Assembly (NCBI GenBank): GCA_051008185.1
Contig: JBPCXW010000037.1
Span: 1-15,353 of the forward strand
DNA from: CAXMWX01 sp051008185
GTDB lineage: Bacteria > Pseudomonadota > Gammaproteobacteria > Eutrophobiales > Eutrophobiaceae
Direction of reading: 5' to 3'
Length of the DNA: 15,353 nt
Shown: positions 8,360-15,353 of the stretch, piece after piece
Numbering within the stretch: position 1 is the first letter of the stretch
How the letters are laid out: each line of letters begins with the position of its first letter
Notes under the pieces: model-generated
Database searches by the model: none
What the model saw: only the letters and a program-made list of their open reading frames with translations
What the model was told of the DNA's origin: nothing
Position numbers and translations under genes: made by a program

Positions 8360-8680
8360 TCAGGTGGTGGGGACGATCCGCTCCGCCCCGCAGTTCCAGC
8401 AGGAAAAAAATGTCGCGCCGTTTTCCTCCCCGCATTGGCAGTTCCATATTGTCTGCCCCTCGTTTGCGCTGCCGGTCACCAGATCCACCAGACGCATGGC
8501 CTCGTCGTAATCTTCGGCGTGGTATATCCATACCTCCGGCCAACATTCCTGTGGCGGAATTTCCCCCATCGCGCTGCCGAGATTCTGGTTTTTAATCAGG
8601 CAGGCAATACCGTTGCTTTGTAGCAGGCCCTGCACATGACCGGCCAGGGGTAACAACTCATTGCTATAGACTTTTTTCAT
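8360..8680 (-). CDS. DUF2007-type small protein with zinc-ribbon tail
   Basis: This 106-aa soluble protein has two parts. Residues 1-66 resemble the DUF2007 (putative signal-transducing) fold: an N-terminal stretch ending in a helix, then GIACLIKNQNLGSAMGEIPP, then VWIYHAEDYDEAMRLV. The tail (79-100) has four cysteines, C81-x-C83 and C94-x2-C97, in WNCQCGEENGATFFSCWNCGAE, which looks like a small zinc ribbon of the RanBP2 type. The function of the family is not established; the Pfam name is only suggestive. The gene lies 76 bp upstream of aceE on the same strand and diverges from the MoxR operon across a 418-bp gap. The ATG at 8680 has no strong Shine-Dalgarno. The reading frame is well supported by composition and motif; the role is unknown. 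Confidence 0.8.
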   Translation of the reverse strand: MKKVYSNELLPLAGHVQGLLQSNGIACLIKNQNLGSAMGEIPPQECWPEVWIYHAEDYDEAMRLVDLVTGSANEGQTIWNCQCGEENGATFFSCWNCGAERIVPTT

Positions 8681-8792
8681 TTGCTATCAGCTCAGGATTA
8701 TGCTCGCGAGTGCGATACAGCCTACTCAAAAGAGGCGTGCAGGGCAAATATAACCGGTACCGACGGCCCCGGATCATTAACAGTTGAGACAA

Positions 8793-8953
8793 CAATGGCA
8801 AGGGGTCGCCCCGCCCCCCACCAAAGCAGGCTTCGCCTCCTTTGGCTCCCCCTAAGGGGGGGAGCAATAACACCGACACGAATATCTCCCCCCTGGAGGG
8901 GGAGCCGGTGGCACAAGGGCGTAGCCCGTAGTGGCTCCGGTGGGGGGACATTG
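8793..8953. repeat. palindromic multi-hairpin element (MITE/REP-like)
   Basis: A 9-bp perfect inverted repeat CCCCCCACC/GGTGGGGGG (8814-8822 and 8939-8947) bounds a GC-rich core, and a further matching pair CAATG/CATTG lies outside it (8793-8797 and 8949-8953). Inside are hairpins: AAAGCAGGC-TTC-GCCTCCTTT (8823-8843), GCTCCCCC/GGGGGAGC (about 8845-8864), CTCCCCC/GGGGGAG (about 8886-8903) and GGGC-GTA-GCCC (8917-8927), the last flanked by GGAGC/GCTCC arms. No transposase is encoded. The composition differs sharply from the AT-richer flanks. It looks like a genome-dispersed palindromic repeat or miniature inverted-repeat element; copy number in the genome is unknown, and no clear target duplication is seen. 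The short frames crossing it are artefacts of the repeat. Confidence 0.55.
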
Positions 8954-8982
8954 CTGAGTAAGTACTGATCCGTTACAAGGGA

Positions 8983-9010
8983 TTGTTATTTAATCCGGAG
9001 AAACTACAAT
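8983..9010 (+). promoter_or_regulatory. candidate sigma70 promoter of the MoxR-BatD operon
   Basis: TTGTTA (8983-8988, four of six matches to TTGACA) and TACAAT (9005-9010, five of six matches to TATAAT) are spaced 16 bp apart. The expected transcript start near 9017 leaves a leader of roughly 80 bases before the ATG at 9099. It is the best promoter-like match before the six-gene operon and lies just right of the palindromic element. Confidence 0.5.
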
Positions 9011-9053
9011 ACACGGGCAACGAGGTCTTGCAAGGGTGAATTATCACAAGGTG

Positions 9054-9076
9054 TCAGGGTCATAAATCAGGGTCAT
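9054..9076 (+). repeat. 10-bp direct repeat in the moxR leader
   Basis: TCAGGGTCAT occurs perfectly at 9054-9063 and again, 13 bp later, at 9067-9076, separated by AAA. It ends 22 bp before the MoxR start and just ahead of the TAAGGA ribosome site (9085-9090). It may be a binding site for a regulator or a small local duplication; the sequence does not match an operator I know. Confidence 0.6.
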
Positions 9077-9098
9077 CATTCAGCTAAGGACTGAAACT

Positions 9099-10061
9099 AT
9101 GTCAACACAAGCAGAAATCCAGCGATTAAGAAACTATATCACCGCTCAAATCATCGGTCAGGAAAGACTGGTGGATAGATTATTGATTGCCCTGCTCGCC
9201 GATGGGCACTTGCTGGTGGAAGGGGCACCGGGGCTGGCCAAGACCCGCGCGATCAAAGTGCTGGGAGAAGGCATTGATGCGGACTTTCACCGGGTGCAAT
9301 TCACGCCCGATCTGTTGCCGGCCGATCTGACCGGCACCGAGATCTACCGTCCGCAAGAAGGTTCGTTCCATTTTCAGCAGGGGCCGCTGTTTCATAATCT
9401 GATTTTGGCGGACGAGGTGAATCGGGCACCGGCCAAGGTACAGTCGGCGTTGCTGGAGGCGATGGCGGAAAGACAGATCACGGTCGGCAGGGAGACCTAC
9501 ACATTGCCGGATCTGTATCTGGTCATGGCGACACAAAACCCGATTGAACAGGAAGGCACCTATCCGTTGCCGGAGGCACAACTGGATCGTTTCCTGTTAC
9601 ATGTGCAGATTGACTACCCGGAGGCGGAGGCCGAGCAGGCCATACTGCGACTGGTCAGACGGGAATCACATCAGGATCAACAACCCGATGTATTCCCGGC
9701 CGTCAGTCAGGCCAGTGTGTTTGCCGCCCGCGAGGCGGTGCTGGATATCTATATGGCCGACAATCTTGAGCAGTATCTGATTCAACTGGTATTGGCAAGC
9801 CGTCGCCCTGAAAGCTACGGCGACGATCTGGCGCAATGGGTACAGTATGGTGCCAGCCCGCGCGCGACCATCGCCCTGGACCGTTGTGCCCGCGCCCACG
9901 CCTGGATCAATGATCGCGATTTTGTCAGCCCGGAAGATATTCAGGCCATCGCGTTTGATGTGATGCGACATCGCCTGATACTGAACTATGAGGCGGAGGC
10001 CGAAGGCATAACCACTGATACAGTCGTGCAGGAACTGATCGCCCGAATCGCCGTACCCTGA
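9099..10061 (+). CDS. MoxR-family AAA+ ATPase
   Basis: This 320-aa cytoplasmic ATPase is of the MoxR class, which works as a chaperone-like partner of VWA-domain proteins. Walker A is GAPGLAKT (residues 42-49), Walker B is LILADE (Asp105-Glu106), sensor 1 is the TQNP around Asn147, and the lid carries the GASPRA sensor-2 arginine region. The FHRVQFTPDLLPADLTG segment and NPIEQEGTYPLPEAQLDRF are typical of the family. The ATG at 9099 is preceded by TAAGGA at 8 bp. It heads a six-gene operon; its stop TGA overlaps the next ATG by one base. In related clusters MoxR is thought to remodel the VWA proteins or their partners; the substrate here is unknown. The family call is very secure. Confidence 0.95.
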   Translation: MSTQAEIQRLRNYITAQIIGQERLVDRLLIALLADGHLLVEGAPGLAKTRAIKVLGEGIDADFHRVQFTPDLLPADLTGTEIYRPQEGSFHFQQGPLFHNLILADEVNRAPAKVQSALLEAMAERQITVGRETYTLPDLYLVMATQNPIEQEGTYPLPEAQLDRFLLHVQIDYPEAEAEQAILRLVRRESHQDQQPDVFPAVSQASVFAAREAVLDIYMADNLEQYLIQLVLASRRPESYGDDLAQWVQYGASPRATIALDRCARAHAWINDRDFVSPEDIQAIAFDVMRHRLILNYEAEAEGITTDTVVQELIARIAVP

Positions 10062-10987
10062 TGCAGACCGAGGCCAACACAGCAGTACAGGTTTCAGTGC
10101 CGGGCCTGATAAGACTGCGGCGACAGGCCGCGTTGTTGCCGTTGCAAGGCAGCCGGATTAAGGCGCGGCAGAGCGGTGAATATCAATCGTCATTCAAGGG
10201 CAGGGGGATGGAGTTTGATGAATCACGGCCCTACCAACCCGGCGATGATATACGCAACATAGATTGGCGGGTAACCGCTCGCACCGGCAAGACCCACACC
10301 AAATTATTTCGCGAAGAACGCGAGCGTCCGGTGTTCCTCTGGATTGATTTACGTCTGGCGATGTTTTTTGCCACTCAGGGCAGGTTCAAATCGGTATTGG
10401 CCGCGGAGTTGGCGAGCATGATCGCCTGGAGTGCCTTGCAACAAGGTGATCGGGTAGGCGGCCTGATATTTTCAGATGCCGATCATCACGAGATCAAACC
10501 CGGGCGCGGCAAGACGGCGGTGTTGCGGTTCATCAATCAGATTGTGCGGCAACATAATGGACGCGATGCCGCGACCCCGGTTGAGTGGCAGTATCCGCTG
10601 GAACATGCCCTGCGACGCCTGCGCCGTGTCGCCCGCCCCGGCAGTCTGATTTTTTTATTCAGCGATTTCCGGCAACTTGATGCGGCGGCGGAGGTGCAAC
10701 TCAGCAGATTATGCAGACATAACGATGTCGGTATGTTGTTTATCCATGATCAACTGGAAAGCGGTTTGCCACCGGCAGGGCGTTATAAAATGACCGACGG
10801 CAGGGAGGAGTTTTTACTGGACACTTATGACAACAGTCTGGTGCAGGCGTACCAGCAACAGTTTCAACTGCGCCGACAACAACTGCAAACGCTGGCGGAA
10901 ACCAATCGCCTGCGTCTTGTTGATTGTATGACCCGTGATGATCCATTTACTGTTCTGAGTGCCGCCTGGGGGCGGTCGGCCCGATGA
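10061..10987 (+). CDS. DUF58 domain protein
   Basis: This 308-aa protein carries the DUF58 signature: GRGMEFDESRPY (47-58) followed by QPGDDIRNIDWRVTART (59-75), then FLWIDLR, which begins a VWA-like fold whose metal site is degenerate (DLR rather than DxSxS). Near residue 200 LIFLFSDF corresponds to the second strand of the fold. No membrane segment is evident, unlike longer DUF58 proteins with two N-terminal helices. DUF58 genes almost always follow moxR, and the protein is presumed to be a MoxR partner. Translation is coupled at both ends: the ATG overlaps the moxR stop by one base and its stop overlaps the next gene in ATGA. Biochemical function is unestablished. Confidence 0.93.
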   Translation: MQTEANTAVQVSVPGLIRLRRQAALLPLQGSRIKARQSGEYQSSFKGRGMEFDESRPYQPGDDIRNIDWRVTARTGKTHTKLFREERERPVFLWIDLRLAMFFATQGRFKSVLAAELASMIAWSALQQGDRVGGLIFSDADHHEIKPGRGKTAVLRFINQIVRQHNGRDAATPVEWQYPLEHALRRLRRVARPGSLIFLFSDFRQLDAAAEVQLSRLCRHNDVGMLFIHDQLESGLPPAGRYKMTDGREEFLLDTYDNSLVQAYQQQFQLRRQQLQTLAETNRLRLVDCMTRDDPFTVLSAAWGRSAR

Positions 10988-11493
10988 CAGGCATGACGGA
11001 CCCGGCAGCCCTGCCGCTCAGGGATATTCACCTGCCGGAGGCGGTGTTCTGGTGGCCTGTCGCGCCCGGTTGGTGGTTACTGACGGGGCTACTTATGGCA
11101 CTCGCGGCGGGGCTGTTTTATTGGCACAAACGCAATGAGCGCATACGCTATGCCGCGATCACTATGGCACGGCTTGAGTTTGCCGCGATACAACAGCAGT
11201 TTGATACCGGGCAAGATGCAAAATCAACCGTGCAGGCGGTATCTGTGTTGTTACGGCGTCTGGCCATCAGTTTGTTTCCGCGTCAGGACAGTGCCGGCTT
11301 GGCCGGTAAAGACTGGTTACAGTTTCTGGATCAGCAGGGCCGGCGATCACTGTTCGCCACCGAAGATGGAAAAATCATGCTGGACGCACCTTACCAAAGA
11401 GAGGTGCCGCAACAACAGGCGCAGACCTTGTTGGGATTATGTAAGCAATGGATAGAAGCAGTGGCCGGACAACAGCGGGGCAAACGATCATGA
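10984..11493 (+). CDS. DUF4381 membrane protein
   Basis: This 169-aa protein has a short N-terminal segment with LPLRDIHLPEAVFWWPVAPGWW, one transmembrane helix (about residues 30-47), a basic stop-transfer stretch (HKRNER), and a C-terminal cytoplasmic helical domain with the VSVLLRRLAISLFPR and GLAGKDWLQFLDQ segments typical of DUF4381. This domain occurs between DUF58 and the first VWA gene in MoxR-Bat operons of gammaproteobacteria. It probably anchors or bridges the cytoplasmic and membrane parts of the complex, but this is inference. It starts in an ATGA overlap with the DUF58 gene and ends in another with the VWA gene. An in-frame internal ATG four codons in is possible but gives no better ribosome site. 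Confidence 0.88.
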   Translation: MTGMTDPAALPLRDIHLPEAVFWWPVAPGWWLLTGLLMALAAGLFYWHKRNERIRYAAITMARLEFAAIQQQFDTGQDAKSTVQAVSVLLRRLAISLFPRQDSAGLAGKDWLQFLDQQGRRSLFATEDGKIMLDAPYQREVPQQQAQTLLGLCKQWIEAVAGQQRGKRS

Positions 11494-12476
11494 TTCATTT
11501 TCAGTGGCCCTGGTTGTTGCTGTTATTGCCCCTGCCTTATCTGGTGTATCGCTTCACCCGTTCGTCCGAGGCCAACCGGGAGGCGGCCTTGCGGGTACCT
11601 TTTTTGCAGGATTTTTCCCGCTCCGTGGCGACGGCCCGGGCACATCCGTTCAGCAACGGCAGGGCATGGTTATTGACGGCCATCTGGTTGTTGCTACTGG
11701 CATCGGCGATGCGACCGCAGTGGCTGGGTGACTTTATTGAGTTCCCGGTTAGCGGGCGCGAATTAATGCTGGCGGTGGATTTATCACAAAGCATGAGTGA
11801 GACTGACTTTGTGTTACGAGGTCGGCGGGTTACCCGGCTTGCCGCCACCAAGTTTGTCGCCGGTCAATTTATTGAGCGGCGGGTGGGCGACAAGATCGGT
11901 TTGATCCTGTACGGCGATCAGGCCTATCTGCAAACGCCGCTGACCTTTGATCGGGATACGGTTGCTATCTTGCTCAATGAGTCTGAAATCGGTCTGGCTG
12001 GCAAGCGCACGGCCATTGGTGATGCCATCGGTCTGGCGGTAAAACGCCTGCGTGATCGCGCCGAGACCAATCGCATTGTGATCCTGCTGACCGACGGTGC
12101 CAATACCGCCGGTGCGGTGCAACCGCTGGCGGCGGCGGAACTGGCGGCACAACATGGTCTTAAGATCTACACCATCGGGGTGGGTGCCGACGAGACACAG
12201 ATTCGCAATCTGTTCGGCACGCGCACGGTCAATCCGTCGGCGGATCTGGATGAACCCACTTTGCAGGAGATAGCGCGCCTGACAAACGGCCGTTATTTCC
12301 GCGCCCGCGATCTGGGTGAGCTGGAAAATATCTACGCCCTGCTTGATGAACTGGAACCGGTGGAACAGGATGTCAGAAAGTTCCGCCCCAGAAAATCCAT
12401 GTATTACTGGCCGCTGGGGCTGGCGTTTGTGCTGGCCGCGGCCCTGGCGGTATACCGCTTGCGCGGAGGCCGCTGA
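11490..12476 (+). CDS. VWA domain membrane protein, BatA-like
   Basis: This 328-aa protein has an N-terminal helix (WPWLLLLLPLPYLVY, about 6-20), a second hydrophobic segment (about 60-73), a von Willebrand A domain, and a C-terminal helix (about 304-320). The metal-ion adhesion site is complete: DLSQS at 97-101, Thr152 in PLTFD, and Asp202 in LLTDG. The topology places the VWA domain between membrane helices, as in BatA/aerotolerance-type proteins. The ATG at 11490 overlaps the DUF4381 stop as ATGA; an in-frame start at 11448 would add 14 residues inside the upstream gene and was not chosen. Its stop shares one base with the ATG of the next VWA gene. It is likely a MoxR client or partner at the inner membrane. 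Confidence 0.93.
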   Translation: MIHFQWPWLLLLLPLPYLVYRFTRSSEANREAALRVPFLQDFSRSVATARAHPFSNGRAWLLTAIWLLLLASAMRPQWLGDFIEFPVSGRELMLAVDLSQSMSETDFVLRGRRVTRLAATKFVAGQFIERRVGDKIGLILYGDQAYLQTPLTFDRDTVAILLNESEIGLAGKRTAIGDAIGLAVKRLRDRAETNRIVILLTDGANTAGAVQPLAAAELAAQHGLKIYTIGVGADETQIRNLFGTRTVNPSADLDEPTLQEIARLTNGRYFRARDLGELENIYALLDELEPVEQDVRKFRPRKSMYYWPLGLAFVLAAALAVYRLRGGR

Positions 12477-14278
12477 TGCCACTGCTTGAGTATTTCCATT
12501 TCCTGCGACCCTACTGGTTACTGGCCTTCATCCCGTTGTTGCTGGTAATCCGCAATATGCTGGGGCGGAAATTGGGCAACCGCAACTGGGAGGCCTTTTG
12601 CGATGCCGAATTACTACCACACATCCTGACCGGCGGTGCGGCACGGGGTCGACGCCTGCACCTGTTGTTGATCGCATTGTCCGGCACACTGGCCATCCTG
12701 GCACTGGCCGGGCCGGCGTGGAAAAAACTGCCGCAGCCGGTGTTCAGCGGCGAGAACGCGCTGGTCATCGCACTGGATCTGAGTCGCTCCATGGATGCGA
12801 CCGATGTCAGCCCCAATCGCGTCAGCCGGGCCCGGTTCAAGATCAGCGACCTGCTTGCCGCGCGCACCGAAGGGCAGACCGCGCTACTGGTGTATGCCGG
12901 TGATGCCTTTGTCGTGACACCGCTAACCGACGACATAGACACGATTGAATCACAACTGAACGCACTGAACCCGGACATCATGCCGGTCTGGGGCAACCAG
13001 ACGCGGGCGGCGATTGGCAAGGCGCAGGGTTTGTTGCAACAGACGGGTTTGAACCGCGGCCATGTATTGCTGATCACTGATGAAGTTGTCGTGCAGGACA
13101 GTCAGCAGGCGGTTGCCGAGTTGCAGCAGCAAGGGTTCCAGCTTTCCGTATTGGGTGTGGGCACCCGGCATGGTGTGCCGGTACCGCTTGCCGACGGCAG
13201 TTTCCTGAAAGATGCCAGAGGCGAGATCATTATCCCGGCACTGGATGAACGGGCGATGCGGGAACTGGCCGCCCTCGGTGGCGGTATCTATCAAAGACTG
13301 GACAAAGAAGACAGCGATGTGCAGGCATTGTTGCGATTCTTCTCGCAGGGGCCGGTGGCGCAGGGGGAGGAGAACACGGAGCTCAAGACCGATGTCTGGT
13401 ACGAACACGGCCCCTGGTTGTTACTGTTGTTGTTGCCGCTGGCCGCTCTGGGTTTCAGGAAGGGTTATTTGTTGGTGATGGTTTTGTTCCTGTTGCCGAT
13501 ACCGGATCAGGCGATGGCATTCAGTTGGCGTGATCTGTGGCTGACACCGGATCAACAGGCCGAACAGATCATGCAGGACGGCGACTATGCAGAGGCGGCG
13601 GCCTTGTTCAAAGACAAGGACTGGAAGGCGGCCGCGGCCTATCGCGCCGGAGACTATGCCGACGCATTGAAACAACTGCGGGGCGCGGACACTGTTGGCG
13701 GTGTGTATAACAGCGGTAATGCGCTGGCCCGGCTGGGGCGGTATGAGGATGCGATAGCGGCTTATGACAAGGTGCTGGAGCAGATCCCGCAACATGAAGA
13801 TGCGTTGTTCAACAAGGCTTTGATGGAGCAGCAGTTGCAACAGGAGCAACAACAGCAACAACAACAGGGTGAGCAAGGTGAGCAGGAAGAGCAGGAAGGT
13901 GAGCAACAGCAGGGACAGGAACAACAGGGGGAGCAGCAGGACAGTGAGCAGAGTCAACAGGCTGATAGCGGGGAAGGTGAGGAAGGTGAAGAAGGCGAGC
14001 AACAACAGGCCGGACAAGATGAGCAACAGCCGGATCAGGAGGCGGATGAGCAACAGTCCGCCGCTCAGCAGGGTGAGGAAGCCGAAGACGAAGACGATCA
14101 GCAAGACCCGGAGCAGGCACAGCAACCCGATGACAGGCAGGTTGATGAGGCACAGCTGGCAACCGAGCAATGGTTGCGGCGTATCCCTGATGATCCGTCC
14201 GGGCTGTTGCGGCGCAAGTTCAGGTATCAATACGGGCGCGAACAGAAACAGGGCAAGGAGCAGGAGAAATCCTGGTGA
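12476..14278 (+). CDS. VWA + TPR membrane protein, BatB/BatC-like fusion
   Basis: This 600-aa protein has membrane helices near 10-28 and 61-80, a VWA domain (about 95-290) and two more hydrophobic stretches (about 313-345). A tetratricopeptide region (about 360-445) follows, with SGNALARLGRYEDAIAAYDKVL as a clear repeat, then a Gln/Glu-rich low-complexity tail (about 450-555). The basic end has WLRRIPDDPSGLLRRKF (from about 563), a sequence I recall as conserved in related proteins. The metal site has DLSRS (101-105), Thr151 in PLTDD and Asp202, but in LLITDEVV the usual Gly after Asp202 is Glu. It combines what Bacteroidetes split into BatB and BatC. The ATG shares one base with the previous stop, and the stop shares one with BatD. 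The TPR part may bind partners in the periplasm; this is inferred. Confidence 0.92.
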   Translation: MPLLEYFHFLRPYWLLAFIPLLLVIRNMLGRKLGNRNWEAFCDAELLPHILTGGAARGRRLHLLLIALSGTLAILALAGPAWKKLPQPVFSGENALVIALDLSRSMDATDVSPNRVSRARFKISDLLAARTEGQTALLVYAGDAFVVTPLTDDIDTIESQLNALNPDIMPVWGNQTRAAIGKAQGLLQQTGLNRGHVLLITDEVVVQDSQQAVAELQQQGFQLSVLGVGTRHGVPVPLADGSFLKDARGEIIIPALDERAMRELAALGGGIYQRLDKEDSDVQALLRFFSQGPVAQGEENTELKTDVWYEHGPWLLLLLLPLAALGFRKGYLLVMVLFLLPIPDQAMAFSWRDLWLTPDQQAEQIMQDGDYAEAAALFKDKDWKAAAAYRAGDYADALKQLRGADTVGGVYNSGNALARLGRYEDAIAAYDKVLEQIPQHEDALFNKALMEQQLQQEQQQQQQQGEQGEQEEQEGEQQQGQEQQGEQQDSEQSQQADSGEGEEGEEGEQQQAGQDEQQPDQEADEQQSAAQQGEEAEDEDDQQDPEQAQQPDDRQVDEAQLATEQWLRRIPDDPSGLLRRKFRYQYGREQKQGKEQEKSW

Positions 14279-15353
14279 TGCGTACGATGCGATGGGCCTT
14301 GCCGTGTCTGCTGTTGTTGCCGATCACGACGGCCATGGCGGCGAACATTACCGTCCGGCCTGATCGCAACCCGGCGACGCTGGAAGAATCCTTTCACCTT
14401 ATCTTTGAGGCAACCGGTGATCTTGACGGCAACCCCGATTTTGCCCCGCTGAAGAAAGACTTTCGCATCCTGTCGCAGAGTTCCATCAGCAATGTCAGCA
14501 TCGTCAATTCCAGGATACACAACATCAAGACATGGAAATTGAGTGTGTTTGCATTGCGTGACGGCAACATCCCCATTCCGCCGGTTGCCTTCGGCAAGGA
14601 CAGGAGTCCGGCGGCATCTGTCGTCGTCAAACGATCCCGGGCCGGGCAGGCCGGGCAACAACAGGATGATGTCTTTGTTGAACTCAAGGTCAATCCGCAG
14701 CAAGTATATGTGCAGCAGCAACTGATGGCGAAAGTGAAACTGTATCGTGCGGTGGGGACACCCAACGCGACCCTGACCGGGCCGGAACTGGAATCAGGCC
14801 GGGCTATTACCGAACATCTGGAGCAGGACAGTAAATATGAAACCGTTATCGGCAACCGGCGTTATCATGTGCTGGAAAGAAACTTTGCGATATATCCACA
14901 GGAGAGTGGCCGCCTGAAATTCAAGCCTGCCGTGTTTCAGGGGCAGGTGGACAGGAATGTCGGCGGCAGGAAGCAGCGGGAGCATATCATACGGCGTTCG
15001 GCGGCGGTGGAGTTGAACGTCAAACCCATTCCCGCGGCTTTCCCCGGTGCACACTGGTTGCCGGCCGCTCGTGTTGAGTTGTCCGAGCAATGGTCCAAAG
15101 ATCCGTCAACGATGCAAGTCGGTGAGCCTGTTACACGCACGCTGAATATCACCGTTACCGGTCTGACCGCGAGTCAGTTGCCGGTGCTGGAGGGTGCCCT
15201 GGACGGCAGTTTCAAACAGTATCCTGATCAGCCGCAACTGGAGACCCGCAAAAACGCCACCGGCAGTACCGCGATACGGCGGGATAAGGTCGCCCTGATC
15301 CCGGTTATCGCCGGCGACTTTACCCTGCCCGAGATCAAACTACCGTGGTGGAA
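14278..15353 (+). CDS. BatD-like protein (3' truncated)
   Basis: The frame runs off the window end after 358 codons; BatD proteins are usually 400-600 aa. The start ATG at 14278 shares one base with the previous stop (TGATG), and GGAGA lies about 11 bases upstream; a second ATG at 14287 is less well placed. Residues 1-22 form a signal peptide: basic MRTMRW, a leucine-rich core, and a likely cut after TAMA before ANITV. The mature part shows beta-rich BatD-type modules: an early VRPDRN strand, KLSVFALRDGNIPIPPVAF, VKVNPQ-type strands with VYVQQQLMAKVKLYR, and a final LPEIKLPWW at the window edge, a motif typical of this family. It is expected to be periplasmic with a C-terminal membrane anchor outside the window. 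It is the last gene seen of the MoxR operon. Confidence 0.88.
   Translation, partial: MRTMRWALPCLLLLPITTAMAANITVRPDRNPATLEESFHLIFEATGDLDGNPDFAPLKKDFRILSQSSISNVSIVNSRIHNIKTWKLSVFALRDGNIPIPPVAFGKDRSPAASVVVKRSRAGQAGQQQDDVFVELKVNPQQVYVQQQLMAKVKLYRAVGTPNATLTGPELESGRAITEHLEQDSKYETVIGNRRYHVLERNFAIYPQESGRLKFKPAVFQGQVDRNVGGRKQREHIIRRSAAVELNVKPIPAAFPGAHWLPAARVELSEQWSKDPSTMQVGEPVTRTLNITVTGLTASQLPVLEGALDGSFKQYPDQPQLETRKNATGSTAIRRDKVALIPVIAGDFTLPEIKLPWW

Larger units (their letters stand above)
8681..9098. other. divergent intergenic region, no gene
   Basis: This 418-bp gap separates the DUF2007-like gene (leftward) from the MoxR operon (rightward). From left to right it holds an 8-bp CTCGCGAG palindrome (8703-8710), some 80 bp without clear signals, the palindromic element (8793-8953), a likely promoter (8983-9010) and a leader with a 10-bp direct repeat (9054-9076). 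I found no tRNA or known small RNA and no convincing small gene with a ribosome site. Confidence 0.7.

Noticed and set aside
8793..8953. CRISPR-like or tRNA-like structure in the intergenic block
   Set aside because: Hairpins differ from each other and are irregularly spaced, so there is no repeat-spacer pattern; no cloverleaf or CCA end is found.
8664..8968. Two short overlapping frames (one per strand) in the intergenic region
   Set aside because: They are created by the palindromic GC-rich element and have low-complexity Gly/Pro/Arg/Ser composition with no ribosome site.
13421..14230. A 269-codon leucine-rich open frame on the minus strand
   Set aside because: It is the antisense of the CAG/CAA/GAG-rich tail of the VWA-TPR gene; long leucine runs are simply the complement of Gln/Glu codons.
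9099..15353. The MoxR/VWA cluster as a new anti-phage or defence system
   Set aside because: The gene order MoxR-DUF58-DUF4381-VWA-VWA/TPR-BatD matches a widespread chromosomal cluster, and no nuclease, protease effector or mobile-element context is present.

Overview
The window reads as chromosomal DNA of a gammaproteobacterium. The evidence is a homodimeric-type pyruvate dehydrogenase E1 (885 aa, the AceE type) next to a one-lipoyl AceF, a bacterial ArgG, and a MoxR-DUF58-DUF4381-VWA-VWA/TPR-BatD cluster in the order I remember from Pseudomonas and relatives. The genus cannot be fixed from sequence alone. No tRNA, rRNA, transposase, integrase or CRISPR array was found. Almost all of the DNA is coding.

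Left part, + strand (1-3053). The window opens inside a gene for an FMN/3Fe-4S glutamate synthase-like protein. It is followed after 31 bp by a DoxX-family membrane protein resembling HvfX and then by a strong hairpin plus T-run. A CPA1/NhaP-type cation:proton antiporter starts from GTG directly after that terminator-like hairpin.

Middle, - strand (3054-8680). Reading right to left: a 106-aa DUF2007-type protein with a four-cysteine zinc-ribbon-like tail, then aceE, aceF and argG. aceE-aceF are 3 bp apart and aceF-argG 10 bp apart, so argG probably rides on the pyruvate dehydrogenase transcript, in the position where lpd is often found. A perfect TATAAT inside an inverted repeat lies just before aceE. 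argG and the antiporter converge with no base between their stop codons.

Divergent intergenic region (8681-9098). This 418-bp gap is the longest non-coding stretch. It holds a roughly 135-160 bp palindromic element made of several GC-rich hairpins with matching ends, a likely sigma70 promoter for the right-hand operon, and a 10-bp direct repeat in the leader.

Right part, + strand (9099-15353). Six genes run in one direction, every junction overlapping by 1 or 4 bases: MoxR AAA+ ATPase, DUF58 protein, DUF4381 membrane protein, VWA protein (BatA-like), VWA+TPR protein with a long Gln/Glu-rich tail (BatB/BatC-like), and BatD-like protein cut by the window end. Such clusters are thought to form a chaperone-like envelope system in which MoxR acts on VWA-domain partners; the exact substrate here is unknown. 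I see no wholly new system. The most unusual items are the palindromic element, the terminator/GTG junction, the aceEF-argG arrangement and the HvfX-like protein beside a glutamate synthase-like enzyme.
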